From contig CBDBJQ010000006.1 in assembly GCA_965206405.1 (NCBI GenBank), positions 2,619,003-2,683,002 on the forward strand: a stretch of 64,000 nucleotides of DNA. Reading direction: 5' to 3'. This DNA is from CBDBJQ01 sp965206405 (GTDB lineage: Bacteria > Pseudomonadota > Alphaproteobacteria > UBA8366). Positions 1-9,912 of the stretch are shown here, piece by piece. How positions within the stretch are numbered: position 1 is the stretch's first letter; each line of letters begins with the position of its first letter. The translations under genes and the position numbers were made by a program. The notes under the pieces were generated by a model that saw nothing but the letters and a program-made list of their open reading frames with translations, was not told the DNA's origin and searched no databases.

Positions 1-397
1 CGACGAGGTCATCGCGTAGGATCGCGAACGCGTCCCTGACCTGGAGCATCATGCCGGTATCGATGATGTCCTGGGTTGTCGTGCCATAGTGCAGGTACTC
101 GCCAGCACTGGGATCGCAGATCTCCTGGAAGGCGCGCAGAAACGGTACGATCGGGTGTCCGGCCTCGGCGATATCGCGGCCAAGAGCCTCGATATCGAGA
201 AGCTCGACCCGGGCCTGGGACGAGATTTCCTTCGCCGCCGCCTCGGGAATCATACCGATTTCCGCCTGCGCCTCCGCCAGCGCCGCCTCGATATCGAGCC
301 ATCGCTGGACCCGCTGCTCGTCGGAAAACAGCGCCGCAACTTCCGGTGCCGTAAAGGCCCCTCCGAGCACCACCGAATCGATGATATGGCTTCCCAT
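1..397 (-). CDS. Fumarase/aspartase-superfamily lyase, PcaB/adenylosuccinate lyase-like (5' part only)
   Basis: Reading the minus strand from an ATG at 397 gives an open frame that runs off the left edge of the window, so only about 132 N-terminal residues are visible. A GGAGAG ribosome site lies about 10 bases upstream. The sequence has the N-terminal helical domain of the superfamily (a W-L-D-I-E-A-A-L-A-E-A-Q stretch near residue 30) and ends near the conserved substrate-binding motif HYGTTTQDIIDT. This pattern fits 3-carboxy-cis,cis-muconate cycloisomerase (PcaB) or an adenylosuccinate lyase-like enzyme. The catalytic SSxMPxKxNP signature would lie outside the window, so the exact substrate cannot be assigned. 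It lies 81 bases downstream of a phosphonoacetate hydrolase gene on the same strand and could share its transcript. Confidence 0.8.
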   Translation of the reverse strand, partial: MGSHIIDSVVLGGAFTAPEVAALFSDEQRVQRWLDIEAALAEAQAEIGMIPEAAAKEISSQARVELLDIEALGRDIAEAGHPIVPFLRAFQEICDPSAGEYLHYGTTTQDIIDTGMMLQVRDAFAILRDDLV

Positions 398-478
398 GTC
401 CTTAGTATCTCTCCGCTTCCGTAATTTACGCGTCTGCGTTCAGCCGATCGTGTGCATTCGATTTTGCTCGTCGTTCTG

Positions 479-1729
479 TTATGTCCCGGTACTCTCGCGC
501 GCGCAGTTGAGGGCGAGATCGAAGGCGTCGAAATTGCGCCATTGGCGCTCGTCCGTCATCGTTAGCCGGTTCATAATCAGCGGCACCGTTTGCTCGGTCG
601 TGCCGCCATGGCTCCGCAGCGGCTCAGTCAGGCCCGAGAGATCATGGCGACTCTCCTCCGTACCGAGCACGGTATCCCGGGTGCCAATCACGACAAGATC
701 GCCGGTCCGGTCGGGCGGCAGGCCGAATTCCGCGCAGGCCTCTTCCCGGGACAGCACCCGGAGTACCCCTCCGGCTCCGCGGCAGCATTCCGCAACCGCT
801 TCGGCATCCCCAGCATGCCCCAGATAGACAACCGCGAACGATCCCAGCGCCCCATGGTGAACGACATAGGGATCGGTGATCGGCAGGATGACCCGGGTTT
901 TGCCTTCGCCCAGAGCCTCGTCGAGAAGCGTCTGAAGCCAGACCGCTCTGACGCGGCCAGTCGCCGGGTCGTGCTTGGCGTTCATACCGTGATCGGCAGT
1001 AAGAACGATCACGCAGCCGAGCGCATCGAGACGGGCCCAGTAGCGGTCCATCATCGCATAAAACGCGTCAGCCTCCGGGCTGCCGGGGGCGTGCTTGTGC
1101 TGGATGTAGTCGGTGGTCGACAGATAGAGCAGGTCCGGGCGGTCGCGTTCCATAATCGCAACCCCGGCGGTGAAAACGAATTCCGACAGCGCCGCGCTGT
1201 AGACATCCGGAACCGGAAGGCCGGCGAGCGATACCGCGTCGGCGATGCCGTTCTCCTCGAGTGTCGCCTCATCGGCTTTCTCGGAGGAAAAGCAAATCGC
1301 GCCTGACGCGCCAAAGGAGAGACCGTCCCCCAGCTGGCGGCGCAGCTTGTCCTTGGCTGTGACCACCGCGACCTTCGCCCCAGCCTCTGCGAACGCGGCA
1401 AGGATGGTCCCGCAGCGTAGGAAGCCGGGATCGTTCATCATCACTGCCTCTTCGCGCTTGGCATCCCAGAAGAAATTGCCGCTGATGCCGTGCACGTCCG
1501 GGAGGACGCCGGTGATGATTGAAACATTGTTCGGGTTGGTGAAGCTCGGTACCACGCATTCGGCGAGCAGGTCGGTGCCGTGATCCCGAGCTTCGGCGAG
1601 CCAGGGCATCTGCCCGTGAGCGATGGCGAGATCCATGTAGTCCGGCTCGGAGCCGTCTATGCAGACGACGACTACCGGTTGCGTCGGCCAGCGATATTTG
1701 CGGCCGTTGACGTCAATCATCGAAGACAT
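479..1729 (-). CDS. phnA: Phosphonoacetate hydrolase
   Basis: Cleaves the C-P bond of phosphonoacetate to acetate and phosphate using two zinc ions. It belongs to the alkaline phosphatase/nucleotide pyrophosphatase superfamily. Numbering from the ATG at 1729, the metal and nucleophile residues can be seen in order: D25 (CIDGSEPD), T64 in the PSFTNPN nucleophile motif, D207 and H211 (TTDYIQHKH), D246-H247 (ADHGMNAKH) and a late His in RSHGGTTEQ. Length (416 aa) matches the family. An upstream in-frame TTG at 1738 is possible, but ATG 1729 has an AGGA site about 10 bases upstream. No phnW or PhnY-type aldehyde dehydrogenase lies beside it, so how phosphonoacetate is produced is not visible here. 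Confidence 0.92.
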   Translation of the reverse strand: MSSMIDVNGRKYRWPTQPVVVVCIDGSEPDYMDLAIAHGQMPWLAEARDHGTDLLAECVVPSFTNPNNVSIITGVLPDVHGISGNFFWDAKREEAVMMNDPGFLRCGTILAAFAEAGAKVAVVTAKDKLRRQLGDGLSFGASGAICFSSEKADEATLEENGIADAVSLAGLPVPDVYSAALSEFVFTAGVAIMERDRPDLLYLSTTDYIQHKHAPGSPEADAFYAMMDRYWARLDALGCVIVLTADHGMNAKHDPATGRVRAVWLQTLLDEALGEGKTRVILPITDPYVVHHGALGSFAVVYLGHAGDAEAVAECCRGAGGVLRVLSREEACAEFGLPPDRTGDLVVIGTRDTVLGTEESRHDLSGLTEPLRSHGGTTEQTVPLIMNRLTMTDERQWRNFDAFDLALNCARESTGT

Positions 1730-1835
1730 AACATCCAATCCTGCTACAAAACCCTAAAGATGCGCCGAATGCTCAAAGATTCTCTGAATGCCAATCAGAT
1801 AGATCGAATCGGGGCGTTTCCCGCTCCGTCGTCAG

Positions 1836-1865
1836 AAAAAAAGGGCCGCGGCTATGCCGCGGCCC
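1836..1865 (-). terminator. Rho-independent terminator of groESL
   Basis: A perfect 10-bp GC stem (1843-1852 with 1856-1865, loop of 3) is followed on the minus strand by seven T residues (A-run 1836-1842). It sits 41 bases beyond the groEL stop codon and in the correct orientation. Confidence 0.9.
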
Positions 1866-1906
1866 CTGGAAATGTAATCGGACGCAAAGCCCGGAAGTAA
1901 AGGGAA

Positions 1907-3544
<1,638 letters not shown>

Positions 3545-3586
3545 TGTGGCTAACTCCTCTTATTGGCAGAGACCCGAAGGCCCTAC

Positions 3587-3889
3587 TTATTTGGATTTTC
3601 CGAGAACGCCCATGATGTCGCTCTCGTTCATGATCAGTAGCTCGTCGCCATCGAGGCTTACCTCGGTGCCCGACCACTTGCCGAAAATCACCCGGTCGCC
3701 GGTTTTAACACCGAGCGGCACGAGTTTGCCGGAATCGTCCTGCTTGCCCGGTCCGACGGCGAGCACCTTGCCCTGCATGGGTTTTTCCCTGGCCGTGTCC
3801 GGGATGATGATGCCGCCAGAGGTCTTCTCGTCTTCGTCGACCCGCTGGACGACCACCCGGTCGTGCAAAGGTTTGAAAGATATGGCCAT
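3587..3889 (-). CDS. groS: Co-chaperonin GroES (Hsp10)
   Basis: Heptameric lid of the GroEL chamber. The 100-aa protein starts MAISFKPLHDRVVVQ and carries the mobile-loop region EDEKTSGGIIIPD and the conserved GDRVIFGKWSG motif, with family-normal length. It is the first gene of the operon. Its 5' region contains a CIRCE operator and an upstream RpoH-type promoter, which indicates dual control: repression by HrcA and activation by sigma-32. No hrcA gene lies in this window. Confidence 0.98.
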   Translation of the reverse strand: MAISFKPLHDRVVVQRVDEDEKTSGGIIIPDTAREKPMQGKVLAVGPGKQDDSGKLVPLGVKTGDRVIFGKWSGTEVSLDGDELLIMNESDIMGVLGKSK

Positions 3890-3979
3890 TCCTACACTCT
3901 CCCTGGAGGTTTGATTGCCTTTGATTACAAATGTCGATTCTGCCGGGCAGGGCCCCTTGAGAGCCCGTGTAGCCGGCTG

Positions 3980-4006
3980 TTAGCACTCTCAGTTAGCGAG
4001 TGCCAA
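3980..4006 (-). promoter_or_regulatory. CIRCE operator (HrcA site) of groESL
   Basis: TTAGCACTC at 3980-3988, a 9-base spacer, then GAGTGCCAA at 3998-4006. The consensus is TTAGCACTC-N9-GAGTGCTAA, so only one position differs. It lies in the 5' leader of groES, 90 bases before the start codon. Confidence 0.95.
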
Positions 4007-4012
4007 GCGATG

Positions 4013-4041
4013 AGATAGGAAGCTTGCCCGTATAAATCAAG
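4013..4041 (-). promoter_or_regulatory. Putative RpoH (sigma-32) promoter of groESL
   Basis: On the minus strand CTTGAT (4036-4041) and CCTATCT (4013-4019) are separated by 16 bases, close to the alphaproteobacterial heat-shock consensus CTTGAC-N17-CYTATNT. Transcription would start within or just before the CIRCE element, a sensible geometry for HrcA repression. This is pattern matching only. Confidence 0.65.
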
Positions 4042-4188
4042 GGATCCACCAAGGATTTCCGAAAAAATTCGGTGAACCTCCCCCGGCGATCGTCATTCTC
4101 AATCGAAAAAGACCGAAAAACGGGACGAGGCTCTGCGGATTTTCTAGCCGATTACAGGCGTTACAGGTGATAAAGCGCCTTGTTTTGG

Positions 4189-4278
4189 CCAGTCGGGCTA
4201 TGCCCTCCCTACGAGACACCCCCCCCCGCGTTCTCATCCTGATTGACGCTGGACTCTCATCTTGTTTGTCGCGCTGCA
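4189..4278. repeat. Direct repeat copy 1 bracketing the PIN/IS block
   Basis: This ~90-bp stretch recurs at 10153-10234 in the same orientation. The core from CCGCGTTCTCATCCTG through GCGCTGCA is nearly identical in both copies; differences are a C-rich indel and a few substitutions. It lies in the roughly 310-base gap between the groESL promoter and the PIN toxin gene. I see no gene in that gap. Confidence 0.8.
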
Positions 4279-4351
4279 ACCTCGGGCAATAATTCATTCT
4301 CTCCGAGGTTTTGTAGCAAAAACCGAGTGCCGAAAACGAAACGGCCAGACC

Positions 4352-4930
4352 TTACAAATACTCGATATCCGCCCGCGCCAATGCCGCCAGTTTCGGCATG
4401 CCACTCTTGATCAGGTCCATCAGAAATTCGGATCGGGAGAATGGTGGATTATCATAGCGCTGCCGGACCTGCTTTAGAACCCGCACGCCGCTCTTGGGGA
4501 AGAGATCATAGGTGTTGGCCAGAAAATCATCGGCTCCGAGCGTTTCAACGCCATATTCCCCAAGCATGTCAGGTGGAAAATCCTCGTGGTTTTCCGTTAC
4601 GATAATCTGGGCAGAACATTTGATAGCCGCCGCCAGAACATGGCGGTCATCTTCATCCGGAAGGGTCAGGCCCGGGATGAGGGGCGCATGTCCGGTGACA
4701 ATGCATTCATCAAATGCGGCGCGAATTACCGCCTCTTGCTGGCGAACGCTGCCCTCCAGTTGCGGCTTGTTCCGGATCAGGTTGCGGGTCCATTCATCAA
4801 GAATTTCATCGGTGAAGCGCGCCCTGAACAGACCGGCCTGCGCAAAGCTGAACAGCACATCGCGCGTCCGGAACGGATAGAGGACATTGGCATCAAGAAT
4901 GACAACAAACGGATTGGCAACGAAGCTCAT
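4352..4930 (-). CDS. PIN-domain toxin (putative ribonuclease) of a toxin-antitoxin pair
   Basis: A 192-aa PIN-domain protein. PIN toxins are metal-dependent RNases with a quartet of acidic residues. Seen here are D13 in ILDANVLYPF, an acidic patch DEILDEW around 41-47, and the D92-D95 cluster in LPDEDDRHVLAAA followed by TENHEDFPP. The C-terminal ~60 residues extend beyond the core, as in COG1569-like toxins. The start codon overlaps the stop of the upstream HTH gene by 4 bases (ATGA), the usual coupling in antitoxin-toxin operons. The pair sits beside insertion sequences in a horizontally acquired-looking block. Confidence 0.85.
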   Translation of the reverse strand: MSFVANPFVVILDANVLYPFRTRDVLFSFAQAGLFRARFTDEILDEWTRNLIRNKPQLEGSVRQQEAVIRAAFDECIVTGHAPLIPGLTLPDEDDRHVLAAAIKCSAQIIVTENHEDFPPDMLGEYGVETLGADDFLANTYDLFPKSGVRVLKQVRQRYDNPPFSRSEFLMDLIKSGMPKLAALARADIEYL

Positions 4931-5391
4931 GCCCGATCATATGCCTGACCAAGTCGGGACAACTCCCGCAGGGTTTCTTCCTGTCGGCGCGCCTTGTTTT
5001 CCTTGTATTTCATCAGGGCCTTCAGGGGGACACGCCGGTGTTTTCCGACTTCCTCGAAGATAATCTCGCCTTTCTTCAGAAGGCTGGTCAGATAGGGTCG
5101 GGATACATTCAGCATATCAGCTGCTTGCTGGGTGGTCAGCATGGTGCCCACTGGAACCAGCGTTACCATGTTGCCGTTGCTGACATGCCCGAGCAATTCG
5201 ATGATCAGCTCTCCAACCGCAGGGGCAATCTTGACCGGATCACCGTTTTCGCCAGAAACCTTGAGACTCCCGTCCAACTCCATCGCCACGGCAATGGCGG
5301 TGGTGGCATGGGCGGCACTGTCGATTTCCTCAGCTGTCGGAAGCCGGTCCATAAGGCTGTCATGTTCAAGTTTCTCGGCGATATTTCCCAT
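4927..5391 (-). CDS. HTH/excisionase-domain antitoxin
   Basis: A 154-aa protein from the ATG at 5391, which has a GGGAGAG ribosome site; the frame is open further upstream but that part is not protein-like. The C-terminal half has an excisionase-type helix-turn-helix, TTQQAADMLNVSRPYLTSLLKKGEI, then a basic region. The N-terminal half (about residues 1-75) is a separate domain probably involved in dimerization or toxin neutralization. The gene precedes and overlaps the PIN toxin by 4 bases. By analogy with other pairs it should both neutralize the toxin and repress the operon through the direct repeats upstream. Confidence 0.82.
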   Translation of the reverse strand: MGNIAEKLEHDSLMDRLPTAEEIDSAAHATTAIAVAMELDGSLKVSGENGDPVKIAPAVGELIIELLGHVSNGNMVTLVPVGTMLTTQQAADMLNVSRPYLTSLLKKGEIIFEEVGKHRRVPLKALMKYKENKARRQEETLRELSRLGQAYDRA

Positions 5392-5442
5392 CGGGTCTCT
5401 CCCTTTTCTTACGTGTCTATGTGCACATGAATCGCGTAATAA

Positions 5443-5472
5443 CAAGTGAAATAACAGAATCAAGTGAAATAA
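5443..5472 (-). promoter_or_regulatory. Direct-repeat operator candidate of the PIN toxin-antitoxin operon
   Basis: The 12-mer CAAGTGAAATAA occurs at 5443-5454 and again at 5461-5472, spaced 18 bases start to start, 52 bases upstream of the antitoxin start codon. The location and repeat structure suit an autoregulatory site for the HTH antitoxin. Binding is inferred. Confidence 0.5.
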
Positions 5473-5518
5473 TCGTAACCGCATGTGGCTGAAAAACCCA
5501 TGCCCACACCCCGAGAAA

Positions 5519-5905
5519 TCACCCTGCAGGCCCTGCTTGCGTCGCTGCTTGCGGCGCTGCAAAGCATGCCTGCTGCTGCCATGCTACGCGGCGCGATCCT
5601 GCCCGAGCGTATCCCGGCTGGCGGGTGCTGATCCTGCGGGCCTGGCCATAGGCCGGGAAGTCCGTGGCGGACTTGATGACGGTGTCTTCGGTCGCCTGAT
5701 CCACCCGGTTGGCCAGGTTGGGCTTGCGCCGCGTGCGCTCGAACAGGGCTTCGACGCCGCCATCCTCGACCGCCGATTTGTAGCGGTAGAAAGTATCACG
5801 CGACATGCCCATGACCTGGCAGACCTTCGATACATTGCCCAGCTCCTCAGCCAGGTTCAGCAATCCAGTTTTGTGTTGGATGATCTTATCTGTAGAACTC
5901 AACAT
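5519..5905 (-). pseudogene. IS481-family transposase, N-terminal fragment
   Basis: The frame from ATG 5905 encodes the N-terminal HTH region typical of IS481 transposases: AEELGNVSKVCQVMGMSRDTFYRYK, then EALFERTRRKPNL and FPAYGQ. After the PAYGQ motif (near 5640) similarity ends, so the DDE catalytic core is missing. The remainder is unrelated sequence that runs into the toxin-antitoxin promoter region. It abuts the 3' end of the istA remnant, suggesting that it, or a deletion linked to it, removed istB. Confidence 0.75.
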
Positions 5906-6034
5906 CGTGGTTTCCTCGTTTTGTGGTTCGGTTTGCACCACCATCAAAACGGTAACCATCATCTCAAACAAGAGATGCGCCGCCCCATTGTAGCTTGCTG
6001 GGAAGGGGCGGTGTCAGATCAGATCGGAACTAAT

Positions 6035-6798
6035 TCAGCTGAACAGTGCGCGTAGGGCCGCCATGTCAGGCGGGCGCTTCTGGCGCAGGCCCTCCTCAAA
6101 TTGCGCTGCCAATTCAGCCTCGCAACCCCGGTCGTGTGCCAGCGCCAGAAGATTGACAGTCATGCGACACGCCGCCTTCTCACTGGTCTGCTCCAGCAGG
6201 AATGCGAACATGTCGCGGAACGCTCGACGCGGAAAGAGTTGTTCCCGTTAAACCAGCCCCATCAGCGCCATGGGTTCTTTGCGTAAGGAATGGATGACAT
6301 GGTGGTCATTGACCACATGCCATGGCTTCCGTCACGGAATGCACGACCGCGCGGCAGCGTCATCAGGGCCGAGCCCCCAAGAAACAGCTCCAGCCGATCA
6401 TCGTAGAGCCGAACCCGCAGCTGATGCCCGATGAACCGGGATGGCACGGTGTAGAGCACCTTGCGCAAGGTGAAGCCCCCGGAGGACGTGACGCGCAACG
6501 TGACCTCCTCGTAATCCGTGGTCCGCCGCGCCGGCAAAGATCTGAGGCTCGCACGTTCCGCGTCGATACGCTTGGCATTGCGGAGGTTGATCCGGCCCAC
6601 GATCTCATCGATGAAGCGACGATAGTCTTGGAAGCTTTCGAAGTCGCGCGACCCACGCATGACCAGCGCGTCCTCGATGGTGCGCTTCAGATGACCATTG
6701 GGGCTCTCGATGGAACCGTTCTCGTGTGCGACGCCCTTGTTGTTGCGCGTCGGCGTCATTCCATAATGGCTGCACAGGGCGTCCAAGCGGTCGGTTAA
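6035..6798 (-). pseudogene. istA: IS21-family transposase istA, C-terminal piece
   Basis: Encodes the C-terminal third of an IstA-type transposase: CSHYGMTPTRNNKGVAHENGS, then KRTIEDALVMRGSRDFESF, then RLYDDRLELFLGG. Near 6320 the frame shifts (the expected HHVIHSLRKEPMALMGLV continues in another frame). At about 6249 a TAA stands where family members have a tyrosine codon. The remaining sequence to the LFS stop at 6035 is still recognizable (FLLEQTSEKAACRMTVNLLALAHDRG). The 5' side is cut by the IS1380-like insertion. No istB follows. The gene is dead. Confidence 0.88.
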
Positions 6799-6844
6799 CC
6801 CGAATATTTCATGAACAGGTACCGCTAAATCCCGTATTCGTGTT

Positions 6845-8200
6845 ATGATTCAGTTGCTTAAAATGATCAAACACGAGGATTTAGCGGTGACAGATTGTAC
6901 CCCCGACCATCTGGAATTTCCAACCTGTCGTAAACGCCAGGTAACCACCGGCTTCGATGGAGGTCATGTGACGAGCAACGGCGGCGTTTTGCTGCTGCGC
7001 GGGGCGGATCACCTGCCGGGATTGACGGCATCGCTTGCCCGGCGGCTGTCCGACGACCGGCAGGCGGGCAAGGTTGAGCACAGTTTGCGAGATATGCTGC
7101 GGCAACGGATCTACAGCCTGCCCCTGGGTTACGAGGACCTGAACGACCACGACGCCCTGCGCCACGACCAGGCATTGCAGACGGCGGCCGATCGGGATCA
7201 GCCGCTAGCCAGTCCGTCGACGCTATGCCGGTTCGAGAACACGGCCGACCGCCAGGTGGCCTGGGCCGCGCACGAGGTCCTGATAGAGACCTTCATCGCC
7301 TCGTGCAAACACCCGCCCGACGAACTGGTCCTCGACTTCGACGCCACCGACGATGCGGTTCACGGCCACCAGGAGGGCCGTTTCTTTCAGGCCTGTTACG
7401 ACCACGACTGTTTCCTGCCGCTTTATGTGTTCTGTGGCGATCAGCTTCCGGTCAGCTACCTGCGGCCCTCGAACATCGACGGCGCCAAACACGCCTGGGC
7501 GATCCTGGCCCTGCTGGTGCGGCGCCTGCGCCGGGTCTGGCCGAAGGTGCGGATCATCCTGCGCGGGGATTCCGGCTTCTGCCGCCACCGCATGATGGAC
7601 TGGTGCGACCGGCATGATGTGGACTATATCGTCGGCATCGCCAGGAACACCCGCCTGAACGATCTGGCGGAGCCGTGGCTGGACCGGTCGGCCCGGGACT
7701 TTGAGGCGTCGGGGGAGAAACAGCGCCTGTTCGGCGAATTTACCTACGCCGCCGGCACCTGGCGCAGCGAACGCCGGGTCATCGCGCGGATCGAGCATTC
7801 GGCCAAAGGGGCCAACCCCCGCTATATCGTCACCAGCCTTCCGGGCAACGCACAGGCGTTGTACGAGGAACGATACTGCGCCCGCGGCGAGATGGAAAAC
7901 CGCATCAAGGAACAGCAACTCGACCTCTTCGCCGACCGCACCAGCTGCCACAAATGGTGGCCCAACCAGTTCCGCTTGCTGCTCTCCGCTCTCGCCTACA
8001 CCCTCATGGAAGCCATCCGCCGGATCGGCCTCACCGGCACCCGCATGGCCCGCGCCCGGTGCGGAACCATTCGCCTGCGCCTGTTGAAGATCGGCGCCAT
8101 CATCCAGCGGAACACCCGCCGGGTCCGCTTTATGATGTCCAGTGCCTGCCCCGACGAGGACCTGTTCCGCCTCGTCGCCCGCAGGCTGGTCCCAGACTAG
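6845..8200 (+). CDS. IS1380-family transposase
   Basis: A full-length 451-aa DDE transposase. Typical family features are the FDGGHVTSNGGVLLLR motif near residue 37, YSLPLGYEDLNDHD near 90, DFDATDD (first catalytic Asp, D164 or D166), RGDSGFCR (D242) and CARGEMENRIKEQQLDLFADR (Glu near 349-351). No frameshift or stop was seen. An internal ATG at 6863 is an alternative start. It occupies almost the whole IS between the inverted ends. The 3' ~200 bases of the element are noncoding. Confidence 0.93.
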   Translation: MIQLLKMIKHEDLAVTDCTPDHLEFPTCRKRQVTTGFDGGHVTSNGGVLLLRGADHLPGLTASLARRLSDDRQAGKVEHSLRDMLRQRIYSLPLGYEDLNDHDALRHDQALQTAADRDQPLASPSTLCRFENTADRQVAWAAHEVLIETFIASCKHPPDELVLDFDATDDAVHGHQEGRFFQACYDHDCFLPLYVFCGDQLPVSYLRPSNIDGAKHAWAILALLVRRLRRVWPKVRIILRGDSGFCRHRMMDWCDRHDVDYIVGIARNTRLNDLAEPWLDRSARDFEASGEKQRLFGEFTYAAGTWRSERRVIARIEHSAKGANPRYIVTSLPGNAQALYEERYCARGEMENRIKEQQLDLFADRTSCHKWWPNQFRLLLSALAYTLMEAIRRIGLTGTRMARARCGTIRLRLLKIGAIIQRNTRRVRFMMSSACPDEDLFRLVARRLVPD

Positions 8201-8217
8201 CCGGGGAAAACCCCGGC
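8200..8217 (+). terminator. Hairpin after the IS1380 transposase
   Basis: GCCGGGG-AAAA-CCCCGGC starts at the transposase stop codon: a 7-bp GC stem with a 4-base loop. No T-run follows, so termination is plausible but unproven. Confidence 0.4.
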
Positions 8218-8416
8218 TTCACCATTCAGGGAAATGCGCGGGGCGCAGGTGCTTCCGCCTGCCCGCAATCCGCAAAAAGACCGGCTCAGCCGCCAAATAT
8301 ACCGGCTGAACGCCAGGCTCTGCCCGAATACACAGGAAATCTATGTCAGAGACACCACGAAAAGCCGAATTGAGGCGGAAAACCAACCGGCCGGACGTCT
8401 TCATGAAATATTCGGG

Positions 8417-8933
8417 TTAGATCGGCCTGGGATGACTTATCCAGGTTCTTGAAGGCCGCCGACAGGCTGTCAGTTCTATGGTTGTGTGGCACGCCACCGA
8501 GCGTCCAGAGGGCGTTCTGCAATCCCCTCAAGCCAGCGCCACATAGCTTTCGCCGCCCAGCACGACGTGGGCGTGCTGAAACCCGCTATAGGAAAGCCGG
8601 AAGTGATACAGCCGATGGTCCAGTGCTTCACCGGCAATGGTCACGCCCGACTTGCCTATGGCGGTGAAATCCGACAGGCCCATCTTGCCCGGTGTGTGGG
8701 TCTGCCGGAAAATGACGCCCTGTGCAGGGCCGTGTTCCGCATTCCAGGCGCGTATCCGTCGCTCCAGAGTCCGTCGGATGCCCGTGCCCAGATCAGAATG
8801 CCGGCGCAGAAGCTCCTCGTAAACCGCCACGGGCCGGATCCCCGGTGAGGACCGCAGAAGCGGCACGACCTCTGCAACAAAAATATCCGCCAGCGGGTCC
8901 GGGCGTCGCCGGCCGCGAGGGGCCTTCTTCTGT
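8417..8933 (-). pseudogene. istA: IS21-family istA, middle piece
   Basis: Encodes the central catalytic part of IstA: PRGRRRPDPL, then RHSDLGTGIRRTLERRIRAW, then SGFQHAHVVLGGESYVALA, a frameshift at about 8530, and GLQNALWTLGGVPHNHRTDSLSAAF. It lies between the IS5-like element (upstream in the reading direction) and the IS1380-like element. The frameshift shows that the gene carries damage independent of the two insertions. Confidence 0.87.
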
Positions 8934-9912
8934 AGACCTGATTCACAATAACATCAGGTAGCTGAGAACGGATGTATCCTTACCGATTTGGTCAGGCTGT
9001 TTTCAAATTCATGTTTGCCAGCGCCCCGACGTTCTTGGCAATCATGTTTTCCTGCCGGTTGCCGCGGTGAGTTTCGGCAAATATTCCGAACTTTTTCATC
9101 CGGCCAATACCGTGCTCCACGCCGATACGTAGCTTTGCGTGCCAAGCGTTGTAAGTTTTCTGTTCGTCCGTAAGGGGGTGGTTCTTTGAGGCTTTGAGCG
9201 GGATTTCAAGCGATGTTCCCAGATAACCGAGATCACCAAGTACAAGCACACCCGGTGGCTTATCCACGCGCGCCTCGTCGTAGATACGCTTGTCATGTGC
9301 GCGCCCGGGTTGCGCCGGACCAACCGCCAGAACCCGTTTTTTGTCATCGGTGATGATCTGATGTGAGGCCGTGTGGTGCTTTTTCTTGCCGGAATACTTC
9401 GCCTTGCGATGCGAGAGCTTTTTCGGGCGTTGAACCGGACGCTCCGTGCCATCAATCATCAGGTAAAGCAGGTCATCCCTCTCTGACGCCGACAGCCTGA
9501 TCTTGCGCTCCGGCATCCGGAAATGTCCTGCCATCAATTCTGTCATGGCAGCAATCCGACGGCAAACCGTAGGGGACGAGACACCGAACAGAAGACCCAT
9601 AAAGGCCTGACTGGTATAGGTGCGATAATACATCAAGCAGAGCAGCAATTGCTCGGCAAATTCCAAACGGTAGTTCATCCCGCCACCGATCGCGCGTTGT
9701 CTGTCTTCACGTGAAAGCCGGTGGTGCTCACGTTCAAGCCAGATCGGATGAAGAACAACAACCAATGCCTCGAAATCCTGAAGACGGATACCTGAAAGGC
9801 GGAAAAACAAATCAGCGCGCCCCCGCAAAACCTTCAAAACCCTCATAGACAAGCCCTCACTCTCCATTGAGCCATGAACATCGCTGAAAATCGGCTATTG
9901 CGCAACAGGTTT
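8934..9912 (-). mobile_element. Intact IS5-like insertion sequence inside istA
   Basis: A 979-bp element. Its ends are imperfect inverted repeats: AGACCTGATTCACAATAAC from 8934 inward, and AAACCTGTTGCGCAATAGC read inward from 9912 (14 of 19 positions match). A TGT triplet flanks both sides (8931-8933 and 9913-9915), consistent with a 3-bp target duplication. Removing it restores the expected IstA junction L-P-S-Q-K-K-A-P-R-G. The boundaries are my reconstruction and could be off by one or two bases. Confidence 0.82.
8992..9867 (-). CDS. IS5-family transposase (DDE_Tnp_4 type)
   Basis: A 291-aa transposase with an N-terminal HTH region (RLEFAEQLLLCLMYYRTYTS, then FGVSSPTVCRRI) and a DDE core: MIDGTERPVQRP (first Asp), VLGDLGYLG (second Asp) and GVEHGIGRMKKF (Glu). 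The domain structure matches the DDE_Tnp_4 branch of the IS5 family. A second ATG at 9846 is possible. No internal stop is seen, so the element may be functional. Confidence 0.92.
   Translation of the reverse strand: MESEGLSMRVLKVLRGRADLFFRLSGIRLQDFEALVVVLHPIWLEREHHRLSREDRQRAIGGGMNYRLEFAEQLLLCLMYYRTYTSQAFMGLLFGVSSPTVCRRIAAMTELMAGHFRMPERKIRLSASERDDLLYLMIDGTERPVQRPKKLSHRKAKYSGKKKHHTASHQIITDDKKRVLAVGPAQPGRAHDKRIYDEARVDKPPGVLVLGDLGYLGTSLEIPLKASKNHPLTDEQKTYNAWHAKLRIGVEHGIGRMKKFGIFAETHRGNRQENMIAKNVGALANMNLKTA

Larger units (their letters stand above)
6799..8416 (+). mobile_element. Intact IS1380-like insertion sequence inside istA
   Basis: A 1618-bp element bounded by perfect 16-bp inverted ends, CCCGAATATTTCATGA (6799-6814) and its complement (8401-8416). 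The match extends 3 more bases into the flanks. The flanking target copies are TTAA (6795-6798) and TTAG (8417-8420), a 4-bp duplication with one mismatch. Removing the element and one target copy rejoins the istA frame as A-D-L-T-D-R-L-D-A-L-C, which confirms the insertion point. It carries one complete transposase gene and looks potentially mobile. Confidence 0.9.
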
